Assembly (NCBI GenBank): GCA_020723085.1
Contig: DYJN01000003.1
Span: forward strand, 1-64,000
DNA length: 64,000 nucleotides
Reading direction: 5' to 3'
Origin: Arcobacter sp.
Lineage (GTDB): Bacteria > Acidobacteriota > Terriglobia > Bryobacterales > Bryobacteraceae
The notes under the pieces are model-generated. The model was not told the DNA's origin and did not search any database. It was given only the letters and a program-made list of their open reading frames with translations. Positions 22,278 through 34,146 of this stretch are shown piece by piece. Every line of letters starts with the position of its first letter. The stretch's first letter is position 1. A program made the position numbers and the translations under genes.

Positions 22278-23167
22278 CTCGGGAAGAAGAGGGTGGGCCA
22301 AGGGAAGCGCTTGAGGAACTGAATCAACGTCCGGCGGGCGGGCAGGGCATGGTGACCGCTGGCCAGGGCGTAGCCGACCCGCCGGAAGGCGGGGGGCTCC
22401 AGAGAAAGGAACCGGCAGCCGGTGTTTTGGCGGATAGCGGTGGCGGGCGCCAGGCTGACGCCGAATCCCGCCTCCACCATGGCCAGCAGGCTGTCCAATT
22501 GATCGGATTCGAAGGACGTCTCGAAGTCCGCCTGCGCACGGGTGCAGGCCTCCAGCACGTCCTCGCGCAGACAGTGTCCTTCGCGCAGCAGCAGCAGTTT
22601 TTCGCCTTTCAGGGTGGCCAGCGAGATGGAACCGGCGCCTTCCAGCTCATGAGAGGGCGGGACCGCAGCCAGAAGCGGCTCGCGGAACAACTCGCTGACG
22701 ACGATCTCCGAGTGCTTCAGCGGGAGAACGATCATTGCCACGTCGATCTCGCCCAGACGGAGCTTTTCGACCAGGCGTTCCGTGATGTGTTCGACGATTT
22801 CCACGTGAATGCCAGGGTGTTCTTCGAGGAATTCCCGCAGCGCCGGCGTGGCAGCCCCGGGCAGCAGGGTAGGGATGACGCCGAGGGAAACCCTGCCGTG
22901 CTCCGGCGACAGTCCGGCTTCCACCGCCCGGCGGCATTGTTCCATTTCGCACAACACGGCTTCGGCGTGGGGCACAAGCGCCTCGCCATGAGCAGTGAGG
23001 CGCACGGTGCGGCCAAGCCGGTCGAACAGCGGCACGCCAAGTTCGCCTTCAAGCTTCTTGATCATCTGCGAAAGCGACGGCTGCGCCACGCGCTCCGCCT
23101 CGGCGGCTTTTCCGAAGCTGCCGGCGCGGGCCACGGCGAGAAAATAGCGCAACTGCCTGGCTTCCAT
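22265..23167 (-). CDS. LysR-family transcriptional regulator (OxyR/CysB-like)
   Basis: The start is set at the ATG at 23167, giving 300 residues; the longer frame would overlap the anti-sigma gene and lacks homology-like content. The N-terminus is the LysR helix-turn-helix (MEARQLRYFLAVARAGSFG..., then AQPSLSQMIKKLEGELGVPLFDR). The rest is the LysR substrate-binding fold. The block REGHCLREDVLEAC near residues 195-208 resembles the redox-cysteine region of OxyR (GHCLRDQ), so a peroxide or redox response is possible, with C199 and C208 as the candidate pair. It lies downstream of the sigma/anti-sigma genes on the same strand and ends at a hairpin terminator. Confidence 0.88.
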   Translation of the reverse strand: MEARQLRYFLAVARAGSFGKAAEAERVAQPSLSQMIKKLEGELGVPLFDRLGRTVRLTAHGEALVPHAEAVLCEMEQCRRAVEAGLSPEHGRVSLGVIPTLLPGAATPALREFLEEHPGIHVEIVEHITERLVEKLRLGEIDVAMIVLPLKHSEIVVSELFREPLLAAVPPSHELEGAGSISLATLKGEKLLLLREGHCLREDVLEACTRAQADFETSFESDQLDSLLAMVEAGFGVSLAPATAIRQNTGCRFLSLEPPAFRRVGYALASGHHALPARRTLIQFLKRFPWPTLFFPRGTA

Positions 23168-23223
23168 GGTCAATACCGAGCTTACCGGCGCCCGGCTGGC
23201 CGGATCAATCCCCGCAACATTCT

Positions 23224-23523
23224 CTATGCCGATTTCCGGCGGCGCAAGGCCTCCTGCCAAGCCTGTTTCAGGCGCGATTCCAGTTCCGGCGGGGGCTGCG
23301 CAGGCTCCACCTGCGCGGAATAGGCGTGGGCCGCCTCGATCGACCGGCGCAGCGAACGAAGGAACTCGACACACGGGGCGCAGTCCTTGATGTGCTCCTC
23401 GATCAGGCGGCAGTCCATTTCGTCCAGTTCGCCGTCGAGATATTCCGAAAACCGGGCGAAGACCTCCAGGCAGCGCGGGCCGCGCTGCCCTTGCGCGTGA
23501 TGAGAATGCACATGGCCCGTCAT
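23224..23523 (-). CDS. zinc-binding anti-sigma factor (ZAS type)
   Basis: The protein has 99 residues with the ZAS signature HxxxCxxC (HIKDCAPC, near residues 44-51) plus an upstream Cys (C18). This zinc-finger fold binds and inhibits an ECF sigma factor, and in redox-sensing members zinc release frees the sigma. There is no membrane helix, so it is a soluble cytoplasmic anti-sigma. The ATG overlaps the stop of the ECF sigma gene by 4 nt, as is usual for cognate pairs. The C-terminal half is charged and helical (ELESRLKQAWQEALRRRK). Confidence 0.9.
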   Translation of the reverse strand: MTGHVHSHHAQGQRGPRCLEVFARFSEYLDGELDEMDCRLIEEHIKDCAPCVEFLRSLRRSIEAAHAYSAQVEPAQPPPELESRLKQAWQEALRRRKSA

Positions 23524-24152
23524 TTCTGCTTCACCTCTCCATTGCCGCCCAGGTAGCTGGCCAGGCTCTTGCGCAAGGCCAGCCTGCCTCGGTGCAGCCG
23601 CTGCTTGACCACGTCCTGGCTGAGATCGAGGATCTCCGCCGTCTCAGCCGTGGACAAGCCTTCCACGTCCCGCAACAGGACCACAGAGCGGTACGTCTCC
23701 GGGAGCCCGCGGATCGCCCTTTCGAGTTGCGCGTTCAGTTCCGCGCGCAGCAGCCGTTGTTCAGGCATTTCGCTGCGGTCTTCCAGTTGGGAAGACCGGG
23801 CTACGTCCTCGGTTCCCGGAAGGAGTTCGTCGAGTGAGACTTCGCGCTCCGGGGCGAAGACGCTGCGGCGGTGCTTCATGAGGCAGAAGTTCTTGGCGAT
23901 GCGGAAGACCCACGCCCGCACGCGTGCCGGATCCTGCAGCTGGTCGAAGTTCTCAAAGACCCTGAGGAGCGTTTCCTGGGCAACCTCCTCGGCGTCTTCC
24001 CTCTGGCCGCACATGAGCCAGGTGTACTGGAAGACGCGATGCTGGATGCTTTCCACAAAAGGCGTGAAAGCCGAAGCGTCACCTTCAAGCAGCCGCCGCG
24101 CCCATTCGACTTCCGGAGCTGCGGCGGCAGAGGGGGGCGAGGGTGTGGCCAC
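23520..24152 (-). CDS. ECF RNA polymerase sigma factor
   Basis: The protein has 210 residues with region 2 (FVESIQHRVFQYTWLMCGQREDAEE, whose core DAEEVAQETLLRVFENFDQ is characteristic) and region 4 (LPETYRSVVLLRDVEGLSTAETAEIL with DVVKQRLHRGRLALRKSL). A region 2 and 4 pair without region 3 defines ECF sigmas. It is co-translated with the zinc anti-sigma gene by a 4-nt overlap. The divergent efflux operon begins 204 bp away and is an obvious candidate target. I cannot identify the -35/-10 element it would recognise. Confidence 0.92.
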   Translation of the reverse strand: MATPSPPSAAAAPEVEWARRLLEGDASAFTPFVESIQHRVFQYTWLMCGQREDAEEVAQETLLRVFENFDQLQDPARVRAWVFRIAKNFCLMKHRRSVFAPEREVSLDELLPGTEDVARSSQLEDRSEMPEQRLLRAELNAQLERAIRGLPETYRSVVLLRDVEGLSTAETAEILDLSQDVVKQRLHRGRLALRKSLASYLGGNGEVKQK

Positions 24153-24356
24153 CCTTCTATGGTAGTTCCACCCTTGCCGTTTCCGCCCGAGTTGAGGGCG
24201 CTACAACGGGGAGCGCCGGTCCGGGCGTTCAGCATCTCATGACCTCATGATGCGGCGATCAAAAAAAGGTGACCGGGGGCGCCGGGCCAAGCGGGACACC
24301 GAAAGCCGCGCAAAAGCCGCGCAGGAGGGCTGTCACGCCGCAAAAATTGCCGCATC

Positions 24357-25682
24357 TTGGGAAATGTGCGGAAACGAATTCTCACCCTGATGCTCGTGGC
24401 GTGGGCGGCGTCAGGCCAGACGCCGCTGACGCTGAAGGACGCGGTGAGGCAGGCGCTCGAGCGCTACCCTTCGCTCGAAGCGGCGGATGCGCGGATCCAG
24501 GCCGCGGAAAGCCGTGCTGGGCAGGCGCGCTCAGGCTATCTGCCGCGGATCCAGTACATGGAGAATCTCATGCGGGGCAACAACCCCGTGTACGTGTTCG
24601 GCTCGTTGCTGACGCAGCGGCAGTTCACTGAAGCGAATTTTGATATCCGCCGCCTGAACCGCCCCGATGCGTTGAACAATTTCCAGAGCATGGTCACCGC
24701 CGAGCAGCTGGTTTACGACTTCGGCGGCGTGAAAAACAACGTGAAGGCGGCCGAGCTCGGCCGGAAGATGACGCAGGCCGAAAAACGGGCCGCTGAACTC
24801 AACCTCATCGCCCATGTGGCCCGCGCCTATCACGGCGTGACGTTGGCGGCGCAGGCGCTCGACGTGGCGCGCGAAGCGCTGAAGACGGCTGAGGCCGATC
24901 TGAAGCGCGCCCAGACGGTGCGCGACGCGGGGATGGCCACGGAAGCCGATGTGCTGGCCGTGCAGGTTCACGTGGCGGCGATGAAGGAACAGGTGATCCG
25001 GCGGGAAGCCGATCTCAAGGTGGCCCGCGCGGCGCTGAACGAGGCGCTCGGGCTGCCGCTCGACACTCCGCACGAGCTGGCCACGCCGCTGAAACCGGCA
25101 GCGGCGGTGGAGGCAGCCGGCCCGGATCAGCGTCCGGAGATCGAGCAGATCCGGCTGGCGCGGCAGGCGGCCGAGGCGCAGGCGCGCAGCGCGCGGGCGG
25201 GCTACCTGCCTCAGATCGCATTCCGCGCGCAACTGGAAGCGGACCGCCAGGAGTTCTTCAACAAGGGCGGAGGAAACTGGCTCGTCATGGGTTCGGTGCG
25301 CTGGAACCTCTTCGACGGCAACCGTACGCGGCACTCGGTGGCCGAGGCGAAGGCGATGGCTTCGGCTGCGGCGGCGAGCGAGAAACAGTACACGAACGCG
25401 CTGCGGCTGGAGTTGACCAAGGCGCTGGCGGATTTCGGCGCCGCCACCGAGCGCATCGCCGTCACAGAGGCGGGTGTGGCTCAGGCCGAGGAGAGCCTGC
25501 GCATTATCCGGAACCGGTATTCGAACGGGCTGGCTACGGTGACCGAGCTGCTGCGGGCGCAGACGGCCCTGCTGGATGCGAAGACGCGCCGGCTGGCTGC
25601 GATCCACGATCAGCGGCTGGCGGCGGTGGAGGTGGAAAGATCTGCTGGGAAGCTGAATGGAGATTCCGATGTTCTCGACTAA
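24357..25682 (+). CDS. TolC-family outer-membrane efflux protein
   Basis: The protein has 441 residues with a signal peptide and two copies of the outer-membrane efflux domain (PLTLKDAVRQALERYPSLEAADARI in the first half, and RARAGYLPQIAF-like and GNWLVMGSVRWNLFDGN in the second). Long coiled-coil helices such as TEADVLAVQVHVAAMKEQVI form the periplasmic tunnel. The start is TTG at 24357 or GTG at 24366. It is the first gene of a TolC-HlyD-RND-DUF2892 operon and overlaps the adaptor gene by 26 nt. The assembled pump would export small hydrophobic compounds or metals from cell to exterior. Confidence 0.92.
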   Translation: MGNVRKRILTLMLVAWAASGQTPLTLKDAVRQALERYPSLEAADARIQAAESRAGQARSGYLPRIQYMENLMRGNNPVYVFGSLLTQRQFTEANFDIRRLNRPDALNNFQSMVTAEQLVYDFGGVKNNVKAAELGRKMTQAEKRAAELNLIAHVARAYHGVTLAAQALDVAREALKTAEADLKRAQTVRDAGMATEADVLAVQVHVAAMKEQVIRREADLKVARAALNEALGLPLDTPHELATPLKPAAAVEAAGPDQRPEIEQIRLARQAAEAQARSARAGYLPQIAFRAQLEADRQEFFNKGGGNWLVMGSVRWNLFDGNRTRHSVAEAKAMASAAAASEKQYTNALRLELTKALADFGAATERIAVTEAGVAQAEESLRIIRNRYSNGLATVTELLRAQTALLDAKTRRLAAIHDQRLAAVEVERSAGKLNGDSDVLD

Positions 25683-26834
25683 CGGAAAGCTGGCCGGAAC
25701 AACCGGCGTACTGTTGCTGATGGCCGCCGCGGGATTGGCCGGCTGCGGCGGCGGGAAGGAGGCGCCGCGGAAAGCGGAGGCGCTGCCCGCGGTCCGGGTG
25801 GCTGCTGTGAAGCTCGCCGAGGAGACCGTGCCGGAGATCTATGAGGCCACGGGCACCGTGCGGGCGCGGGTGTCGAGCGTCGTGTCGGCGCGCGTGATGG
25901 GCTACCTGCGCGAAGTCCGCGTGCAGGCGGGCGACACGGTGCAGTCCGCGCAGGTGATCGCCGTGATTGAAGCGCGCGAGATCGACAGCGGGCTGAAGCA
26001 GGCGGAGGCGGCGCGGGAAGAAGCGCGCAGCGCCATGCCTGAGGTGAACAACGCGATCACGGCGGCGAAGGCGCAGCTGGAGCTGGCCGAGGCCACGCAC
26101 CGCCGCATGAAGTCGCTGTTCGACCAGAAGTCGATCACGCAGCAGGAATTCGACGAGGTGGAGGCGCGGCTGCGGATGGCGCGCGCCAACCATCAGATGG
26201 CGCGCGCCAAGCGGGCGCAACTCGAGCAGAAGATCCGGCAGGCGGAATCGGCGGTGGCGCAGGCGGCGGCGATGAAAGGCTACATGGAGATCACGGCGCC
26301 GTTCCGCGGCATCGTGGTGGAGCGCAAGGCGGAGCCGGGGATGCTGGCCGCGCCGGGGATGCCGATCGCGGTGATCGAGCGCGACGGCGGCTACCGGCTG
26401 GAGGCCGCCGTCGAGGAGAACCGCCTGGGCAAGATCCGGCCCGGCATGGAGGTGGAGGTGATTCTGGATGCCGCCGGCGAGCCGCGGCAGGGGCGCGTGG
26501 AGGAGATCGTGCCGGCGCTCGATCCGGGCTCGCGTTCCTTCACGGTGAAAATCGGCCTGGCGGGCGGGCTGCTGCGCAGCGGGATGTTCGGCCGTGCGCG
26601 CTTCCCGATGGGGGAGAAGAGGACGCTGCTTGTGCCGGCCTCGGCGGTGGTCAGGAAGGGGCAGGTCGAGCAGGTGTACGTCATCGAGGGGGGCGTGGCG
26701 CACGCGCGCCTGGTGACCACCGGCGCGGCGCATGAGGAACGGCTGGAAGTGCTCACGGGGCTGCGCGCGGGAGATACGGTCGCCGCGCCGGCGCCGGCTG
26801 AGCTTCGCGATGGCAGCCGCGTCGAGGTGAGGCC

Positions 26835-26838
<4 letters not shown>
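25657..26838 (+). CDS. RND efflux periplasmic adaptor (HlyD/MFP family)
   Basis: The adaptor is a lipoprotein of 393 residues: the lipobox LAGC puts the acylated cysteine at residue 30, anchoring it to the inner membrane's outer face. Then come the lipoyl-like half-motifs ([20 protein letters not shown] and [20 protein letters not shown]), an alpha-helical hairpin between them (about 105-205), and the beta-barrel and membrane-proximal domains with [21 protein letters not shown], best seen as VPASAVV. It bridges the RND permease and TolC. It overlaps both neighbours, by 26 nt upstream and 4 nt downstream. Confidence 0.93.
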
Positions 26839-30013
<3,175 letters not shown>

Positions 30014-30017
<4 letters not shown>

Positions 30018-30202
30018 ACGTGGAGCGGCTGCTTCGGATGATCGCCGGGTTCTGCATTCTGCTGAGCCTGGCATTGAGCGTGTATCACGATCAGCGCTGG
30101 CTGTGGTTCACCGCCCTCGTGGGGCTGAGCCTGTTCCAGAGCGGGTTCACCAACTGGTGCCCGATGATGACGATCCTGCGGAAGCTGGGCGTCAAGGGCT
30201 GA
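30014..30202 (+). CDS. DUF2892 (YgaP-like) membrane protein, 62 aa
   Basis: The 62-residue product has two hydrophobic helices ([17 protein letters not shown] and [17 protein letters not shown]) and ends [14 protein letters not shown], the pattern of the DUF2892/YgaP transmembrane domain. In YgaP this domain is fused to a rhodanese; here it is alone. It overlaps the RND permease stop by 4 nt (ATGA), making it the fourth gene of the efflux operon. The CPMM motif at the end of helix 2 is conserved in the family. Its part in efflux is unknown. Confidence 0.85.
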
Positions 30203-30228
30203 AGCGAAGCGGATGCGGGGGCGCTGCC

Positions 30229-31380
30229 TCAGGTGGAAGCCAGATGCAGCAGTCCCTTCAGCCGCGAGCGCATCGAAGCGGGCAGCGGCTTGTACTCCAC
30301 ACCTGCCAGGGATGCGGCGAAGGCAGCGAAGGCGCGAGCCAGGTCCGTGTCGGGCTGGAGCGGCGCGGCGTTCCGGATCGCCTCGCAGATGGCGTGGTAG
30401 TCGTTGGGGAAGGCGTGCACGACCTTGCGCCCGAGCGCCTCTTCGATCTCCGCCGTGCCGGGCGTGGAGCGGGACGCGCGGTTGAGCAGCAGCCCCACGC
30501 GTTCATCCTTGAGGCCGAGCCTCTCGAGTTCGGCGAGCCTCTGTTGGGCGAGCTTCAGCGAAGGGAGTTCCGCCGTGCAGACGGTCAGGATCTTCTTCGA
30601 CCTGCGGACCAATTCGACCGTGGCGGGATTGATCAGTTCGGGCATGTCCACCAGGATCAGATCGTAGCTGCCGCGGACGAAATTGAGGAGTTGAAAGTAG
30701 TGGATCCATTCGGGGGGCGCGGCATCCAGAGCCCGGGTGGAAAGGAGGAAGTCGGCGCCACAGTGCTGGGCGAGGTTGCGGCGAAGGACGAAGGTGTCCA
30801 GACCCGCGGTCGCCTGAAGGACCGCCTGCGTTCCTCCGATGGGCGTCACGCCCAGCATCAGACCCATGACGCTGCTGCGGAGGTCGGCGTCGATCACCAG
30901 GACCCGTTTGCCGAGAGCCGCTGCGGTGACAGCCGTGTGCAGGACGATCGTGGAACAGCCGCTGCCCGCCTTCGAGGGGAGGAAGGAATAGAGGTGCTCC
31001 TCTATCCCCCCGTGCAGGCTCTCCATGGCTTCGCGGATCAGCGCCTGAAGCTCCTCGGGCGAGCAATCGGACGCAGCCAGGCCGGCTGCCCCCAAGTGGC
31101 GGGCCAGCAGCCGCGCTTCCGGGCTGCACCCCAGACCGATGACGGGCGTCCGGGGGGCAAGCTCGCGGAGGCGCGCCATGCACTCCAGCGCCTTCTGGCC
31201 GCCAGACAGGTCGAGAAAAACCAGGTCGGGCAGAAGACTGTTGACGATCCGCGCGAGTTCGTAGTCTCCGGGAGGCGCGGGCAGTTCCCGCATCACGGTC
31301 ACATGGCCCGTGGCGGCGATCAGGGAGCGCATCAGCGGCGCCGACTCGGCGCTACCCAAGATGACGACGGCCGTAAACAC
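30229..31380 (-). CDS. CpaE-like P-loop ATPase, copy 1
   Basis: The GTG at 31380 is taken as start because GAGGTGG lies just upstream and the receiver-like domain begins there; the protein then has 383 residues. The N-terminal pseudo-receiver keeps an Asp in VFLDL (about 54-58). The MinD/ParA-type ATPase follows with the deviant P-loop SKAGSGCST (136-144), RVLVIDADLRSSVMGLMLG, and YDLILVDMPE. CpaE proteins organise Tad/type IVc pili, but no other tad gene is in the window. A paralogue lies at 34147-35361, on the same strand beyond cydAB. The C-terminal tail is short and basic. Confidence 0.85.
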   Translation of the reverse strand: MFTAVVILGSAESAPLMRSLIAATGHVTVMRELPAPPGDYELARIVNSLLPDLVFLDLSGGQKALECMARLRELAPRTPVIGLGCSPEARLLARHLGAAGLAASDCSPEELQALIREAMESLHGGIEEHLYSFLPSKAGSGCSTIVLHTAVTAAALGKRVLVIDADLRSSVMGLMLGVTPIGGTQAVLQATAGLDTFVLRRNLAQHCGADFLLSTRALDAAPPEWIHYFQLLNFVRGSYDLILVDMPELINPATVELVRRSKKILTVCTAELPSLKLAQQRLAELERLGLKDERVGLLLNRASRSTPGTAEIEEALGRKVVHAFPNDYHAICEAIRNAAPLQPDTDLARAFAAFAASLAGVEYKPLPASMRSRLKGLLHLAST

Positions 31381-31387
31381 ATTCCAC

Positions 31388-31401
31388 CTCGGTCGACCGA
31401 G
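31388..31401. promoter_or_regulatory. 14-bp palindrome over the cpaE-like ribosome-binding site
   Basis: CTCGGTCGACCGAG reads the same on both strands and overlaps the Shine-Dalgarno region of the GTG start at 31380 on the minus strand. It could be an operator or an RNA hairpin that masks the ribosome-binding site. This is inferred from position only. Confidence 0.35.
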
Positions 31402-31686
31402 AAGCCGACTACTCCGCTCTATCGTCAGAATGGCCGAAATCCTTAACAGACCGCCGCAGCAGCCCACTCGGCCGCCTCCATGGCTTCGCATCGCCCGGAT
31501 TCCGGATCCCGCGCCCGGGACGTGGAGGGGCGCCTCAACTGCCGGACAGCGCTTGCGGGTGACGCCCCTCTTTTGGCTCCGTTGCCGGGCGGGAGCCGCT
31601 TTCTTGCGCTGCGGATGTCACGCGCCCGGCCGGCGCGCATCTCTAGGGCATTAAATGGTGTAAACTTTGCCCTGAGGTATCGATCC

Positions 31687-33054
31687 ATGGATCTCGCTCT
31701 GGATCTCCACCGATTCCACTTCGCTTTCACGATCACATTCCACTACCTTTTTGTCCAATTGACGCTGGGCTTGGCGCTTCTGATCTTCCTGCTGAAGACG
31801 CTGGCGCTGAAAACCGGCGAGGAACACTACAACGAAGCAGCGCGCTTCTGGGCCAAGATCTTTGCCGTGAACTTCGCTCTCGGCGTAGTCACCGGCATCC
31901 CCATGGAATTCCAGTTCGGCACGAACTGGTCGAGGTTTTCCAAAGCCGCGGGCGGCGTCATCGGCCACACGCTGGCGATGGAGGGGCTGTACGCCTTCTT
32001 CCTGGAGAGCTCGTTCCTGGGCCTTCTGCTGTTTGGCGAAAAGATCCTTGGCCGCACCGGGCACTGGCTGGCGGCGATGGCCGTCTGGCTCGGCAGTTGG
32101 CTCTCCGGGTATCTGATCGTGGCCACCAACGCCTGGATGCAGCGGCCCACGGGCTACCGTCTGGGAGCGAACGGCGAAATCCAGCTGGAGAGCTGGTGGT
32201 CGCTGGTCTTTAACGAGTGGGCATTCTGGCAGTACACGCACACGATCACGGGCGGCGTCATTACGGGCGCGTTCGTGATGAGCGGCGTCGGGGCGCTCTA
32301 CCTGCTGCTGAAAAAGCACGAGGAGTTCGCCCGCACGTTCCTGCGGCTGGGCGTGACGGTGGGCATCATCGCGTCGATCGTGGCGTTGTTCCCGACAGGC
32401 GACCAGCAGGGGATGCTTGTGGCCCGGCACCAGCCGGCGACGCTGGCGGCGATGGAAGCGCACTTCACTACGGGCGAAGCGGCGCCGATGTTCATTCTCG
32501 GCCAGCCGGACGTCGAGCGGAAGAAAATCGACAACCCTTTCCTCGTGCCCGGCATGCTCAGTTTCATTACTTCGAAGCGCTGGGACGCGGAGGTGAAAGG
32601 GCTGGACGCGTTTCCGCAGGACCAGTGGCCCACGCACATCCCGCTGCTGTACTACAGCTTCCACATCATGGTGGGCTTGGGCACCATTTTCATCGCCGTG
32701 ATGGCGCTGAGTTTCCTCCAGCTCCGCCGCGGCAGGCTGTTTGAAACCAGGCCGCTGCTCTGGGCGCTGCTGCTGGCGGCGCCGTTGCCCTATGTGGCCA
32801 ATACGGCGGGCTGGATGACGGCGGAGCTGGGCCGTCAGCCGTGGCTGATCCATGGGCTGATGCGGACCGCCGAAGGCAGTTCCGCCCACGTTTCGAGCGG
32901 CAATGCCATGTTCACGCTGCTCGGCTTCATGGGGATGTACACGTTGCTGCTGATGCTGGGGCTGTTCATGATCTGGCGCGAGATCGAGCACGGGCCTGGC
33001 GGCCACGCCGCCCGGGAATCGTCCGCCGCGCCCGCGCCGGCGGTTGGAGATTGA
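31687..33054 (+). CDS. cydA: cytochrome bd ubiquinol oxidase subunit I
   Basis: CydA carries haems b558, b595 and d and reduces oxygen to water with electrons from quinol. The ATG at 31687 has TGAGGT about 8 nt upstream and begins the conserved N-terminus, giving 455 residues. Family marks are RFHFAFTITFHYLFVQLTLG (haem-ligand His), THTITGGVITGAFVMSG (His ligand), FHIMVGLGT (Met ligand), and GWMTAELGRQPW near the C-terminus. The periplasmic Q-loop is short, so this is a short-Q-loop bd oxidase. It is followed 15 nt later by cydB. No cydX or cydDC is seen. Confidence 0.96.
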   Translation: MDLALDLHRFHFAFTITFHYLFVQLTLGLALLIFLLKTLALKTGEEHYNEAARFWAKIFAVNFALGVVTGIPMEFQFGTNWSRFSKAAGGVIGHTLAMEGLYAFFLESSFLGLLLFGEKILGRTGHWLAAMAVWLGSWLSGYLIVATNAWMQRPTGYRLGANGEIQLESWWSLVFNEWAFWQYTHTITGGVITGAFVMSGVGALYLLLKKHEEFARTFLRLGVTVGIIASIVALFPTGDQQGMLVARHQPATLAAMEAHFTTGEAAPMFILGQPDVERKKIDNPFLVPGMLSFITSKRWDAEVKGLDAFPQDQWPTHIPLLYYSFHIMVGLGTIFIAVMALSFLQLRRGRLFETRPLLWALLLAAPLPYVANTAGWMTAELGRQPWLIHGLMRTAEGSSAHVSSGNAMFTLLGFMGMYTLLLMLGLFMIWREIEHGPGGHAARESSAAPAPAVGD

Positions 33055-33069
33055 AGGAGGCGCCTGAAG

Positions 33070-34113
33070 ATGCTACCCATTCTCTGGTTCTGGATTGTCG
33101 CGGTGATGATTGCCATGTACGTCGTGCTGGACGGTTTCGACCTGGGAGCCGGCATCGTCCATCTGGCCGTGGCCAAGACCGATGAAGAGCGCCGCATGGT
33201 GCTGAGATCGATCGGCCCGGTCTGGGACGGCAACGAGGTGTGGCTTCTGGCCGGTGGAGGAACGCTCTATTTCGCGTTCCCGCCGCTTTACGCCAGCAGC
33301 TTCAGCGGCTTCTATCTGCCGCTGATGATGGTGCTCTGGCTGTTGATCCTCCGCGGCACGTCGGTCGAATTCCGCTCCCACATCCGCAATGCGGTCTGGC
33401 GGCCGATGTGGGATGTGATCTTCAGCCTCGCCAGCACCCTGTTGGCCGTGTTCTTCGGCGCGGCGCTGGGCAACGTCGTGCGCGGCGTGCCGCTGAACAA
33501 AGACGGCGAGTTCTTCCTGCCCCTCTGGACCAACTTCCAGCCCGGCGCCGACGCCGGGATTCTCGACTGGTATACGATCTTGGTGGGCGTGTTCTCCCTG
33601 CTGACGCTCACGCAGCATGGGGCGCTGTGGGTGGCGCACAAGACGGAGAATGCCGTGCAGGAGCGCTCGCGCCGCACCGCCCGGCTGGCCTGGTACGGCG
33701 TCGTCCTGTTGACTGTCGTGGTCACGATCGCCAGCTTCAGCATTCAGCCGAAGCTCGCCGAGAGCTTCGCCCGGTGGCCTGCCGGATATGTGTTCCCGGC
33801 CCTTGCGGTGGCGTCGCTGGCGGGAGTTTTCGTGTTCAGCCGGAAGGGCGAGGACGGCAAGGCTTTCCTCGCCTCCGCGCTCTACATTGTAGGGATGCTG
33901 ACCAGCGTCGTGTTCGGCGTGTTCCCCATGGTGCTGCCGGCGAACTCGGATCCTTCGCTCAGCCTCACGATCTACAACGCGAGCGCGCCCGAGTACGGGC
34001 TGCGGGTCGGGTTGGGGTGGTACATTCCGGGGGCCCTGATCGCGGCCGGCTACTTCTGGTTCCTATACCGGCGCTTTGCGGGCAAGGTGCGGATGGAGGC
34101 TGAAGGTTACTGA
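33070..34113 (+). CDS. cydB: cytochrome bd ubiquinol oxidase subunit II
   Basis: CydB stabilises CydA in the inner membrane. The protein has 347 residues with eight or nine hydrophobic helices. The hallmark block is YVVLDGFDLGAGI near residues 17-29, followed by GPVWDGNEVWLLAGGGTLYFAFP near 55-75, seen best as WDGNEVWL. The end SLTIYNASAP and the final helix match the family. AAGGAGG lies ahead of the ATG, and the 15-nt gap after cydA indicates an operon. The C-terminal stop lies 34 nt from the end of the convergent CpaE-like gene. Confidence 0.96.
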   Translation: MLPILWFWIVAVMIAMYVVLDGFDLGAGIVHLAVAKTDEERRMVLRSIGPVWDGNEVWLLAGGGTLYFAFPPLYASSFSGFYLPLMMVLWLLILRGTSVEFRSHIRNAVWRPMWDVIFSLASTLLAVFFGAALGNVVRGVPLNKDGEFFLPLWTNFQPGADAGILDWYTILVGVFSLLTLTQHGALWVAHKTENAVQERSRRTARLAWYGVVLLTVVVTIASFSIQPKLAESFARWPAGYVFPALAVASLAGVFVFSRKGEDGKAFLASALYIVGMLTSVVFGVFPMVLPANSDPSLSLTIYNASAPEYGLRVGLGWYIPGALIAAGYFWFLYRRFAGKVRMEAEGY

Positions 34114-34146
34114 GGCCTTGGTCCCCCGGCCAGGCGGCGGACGCAG

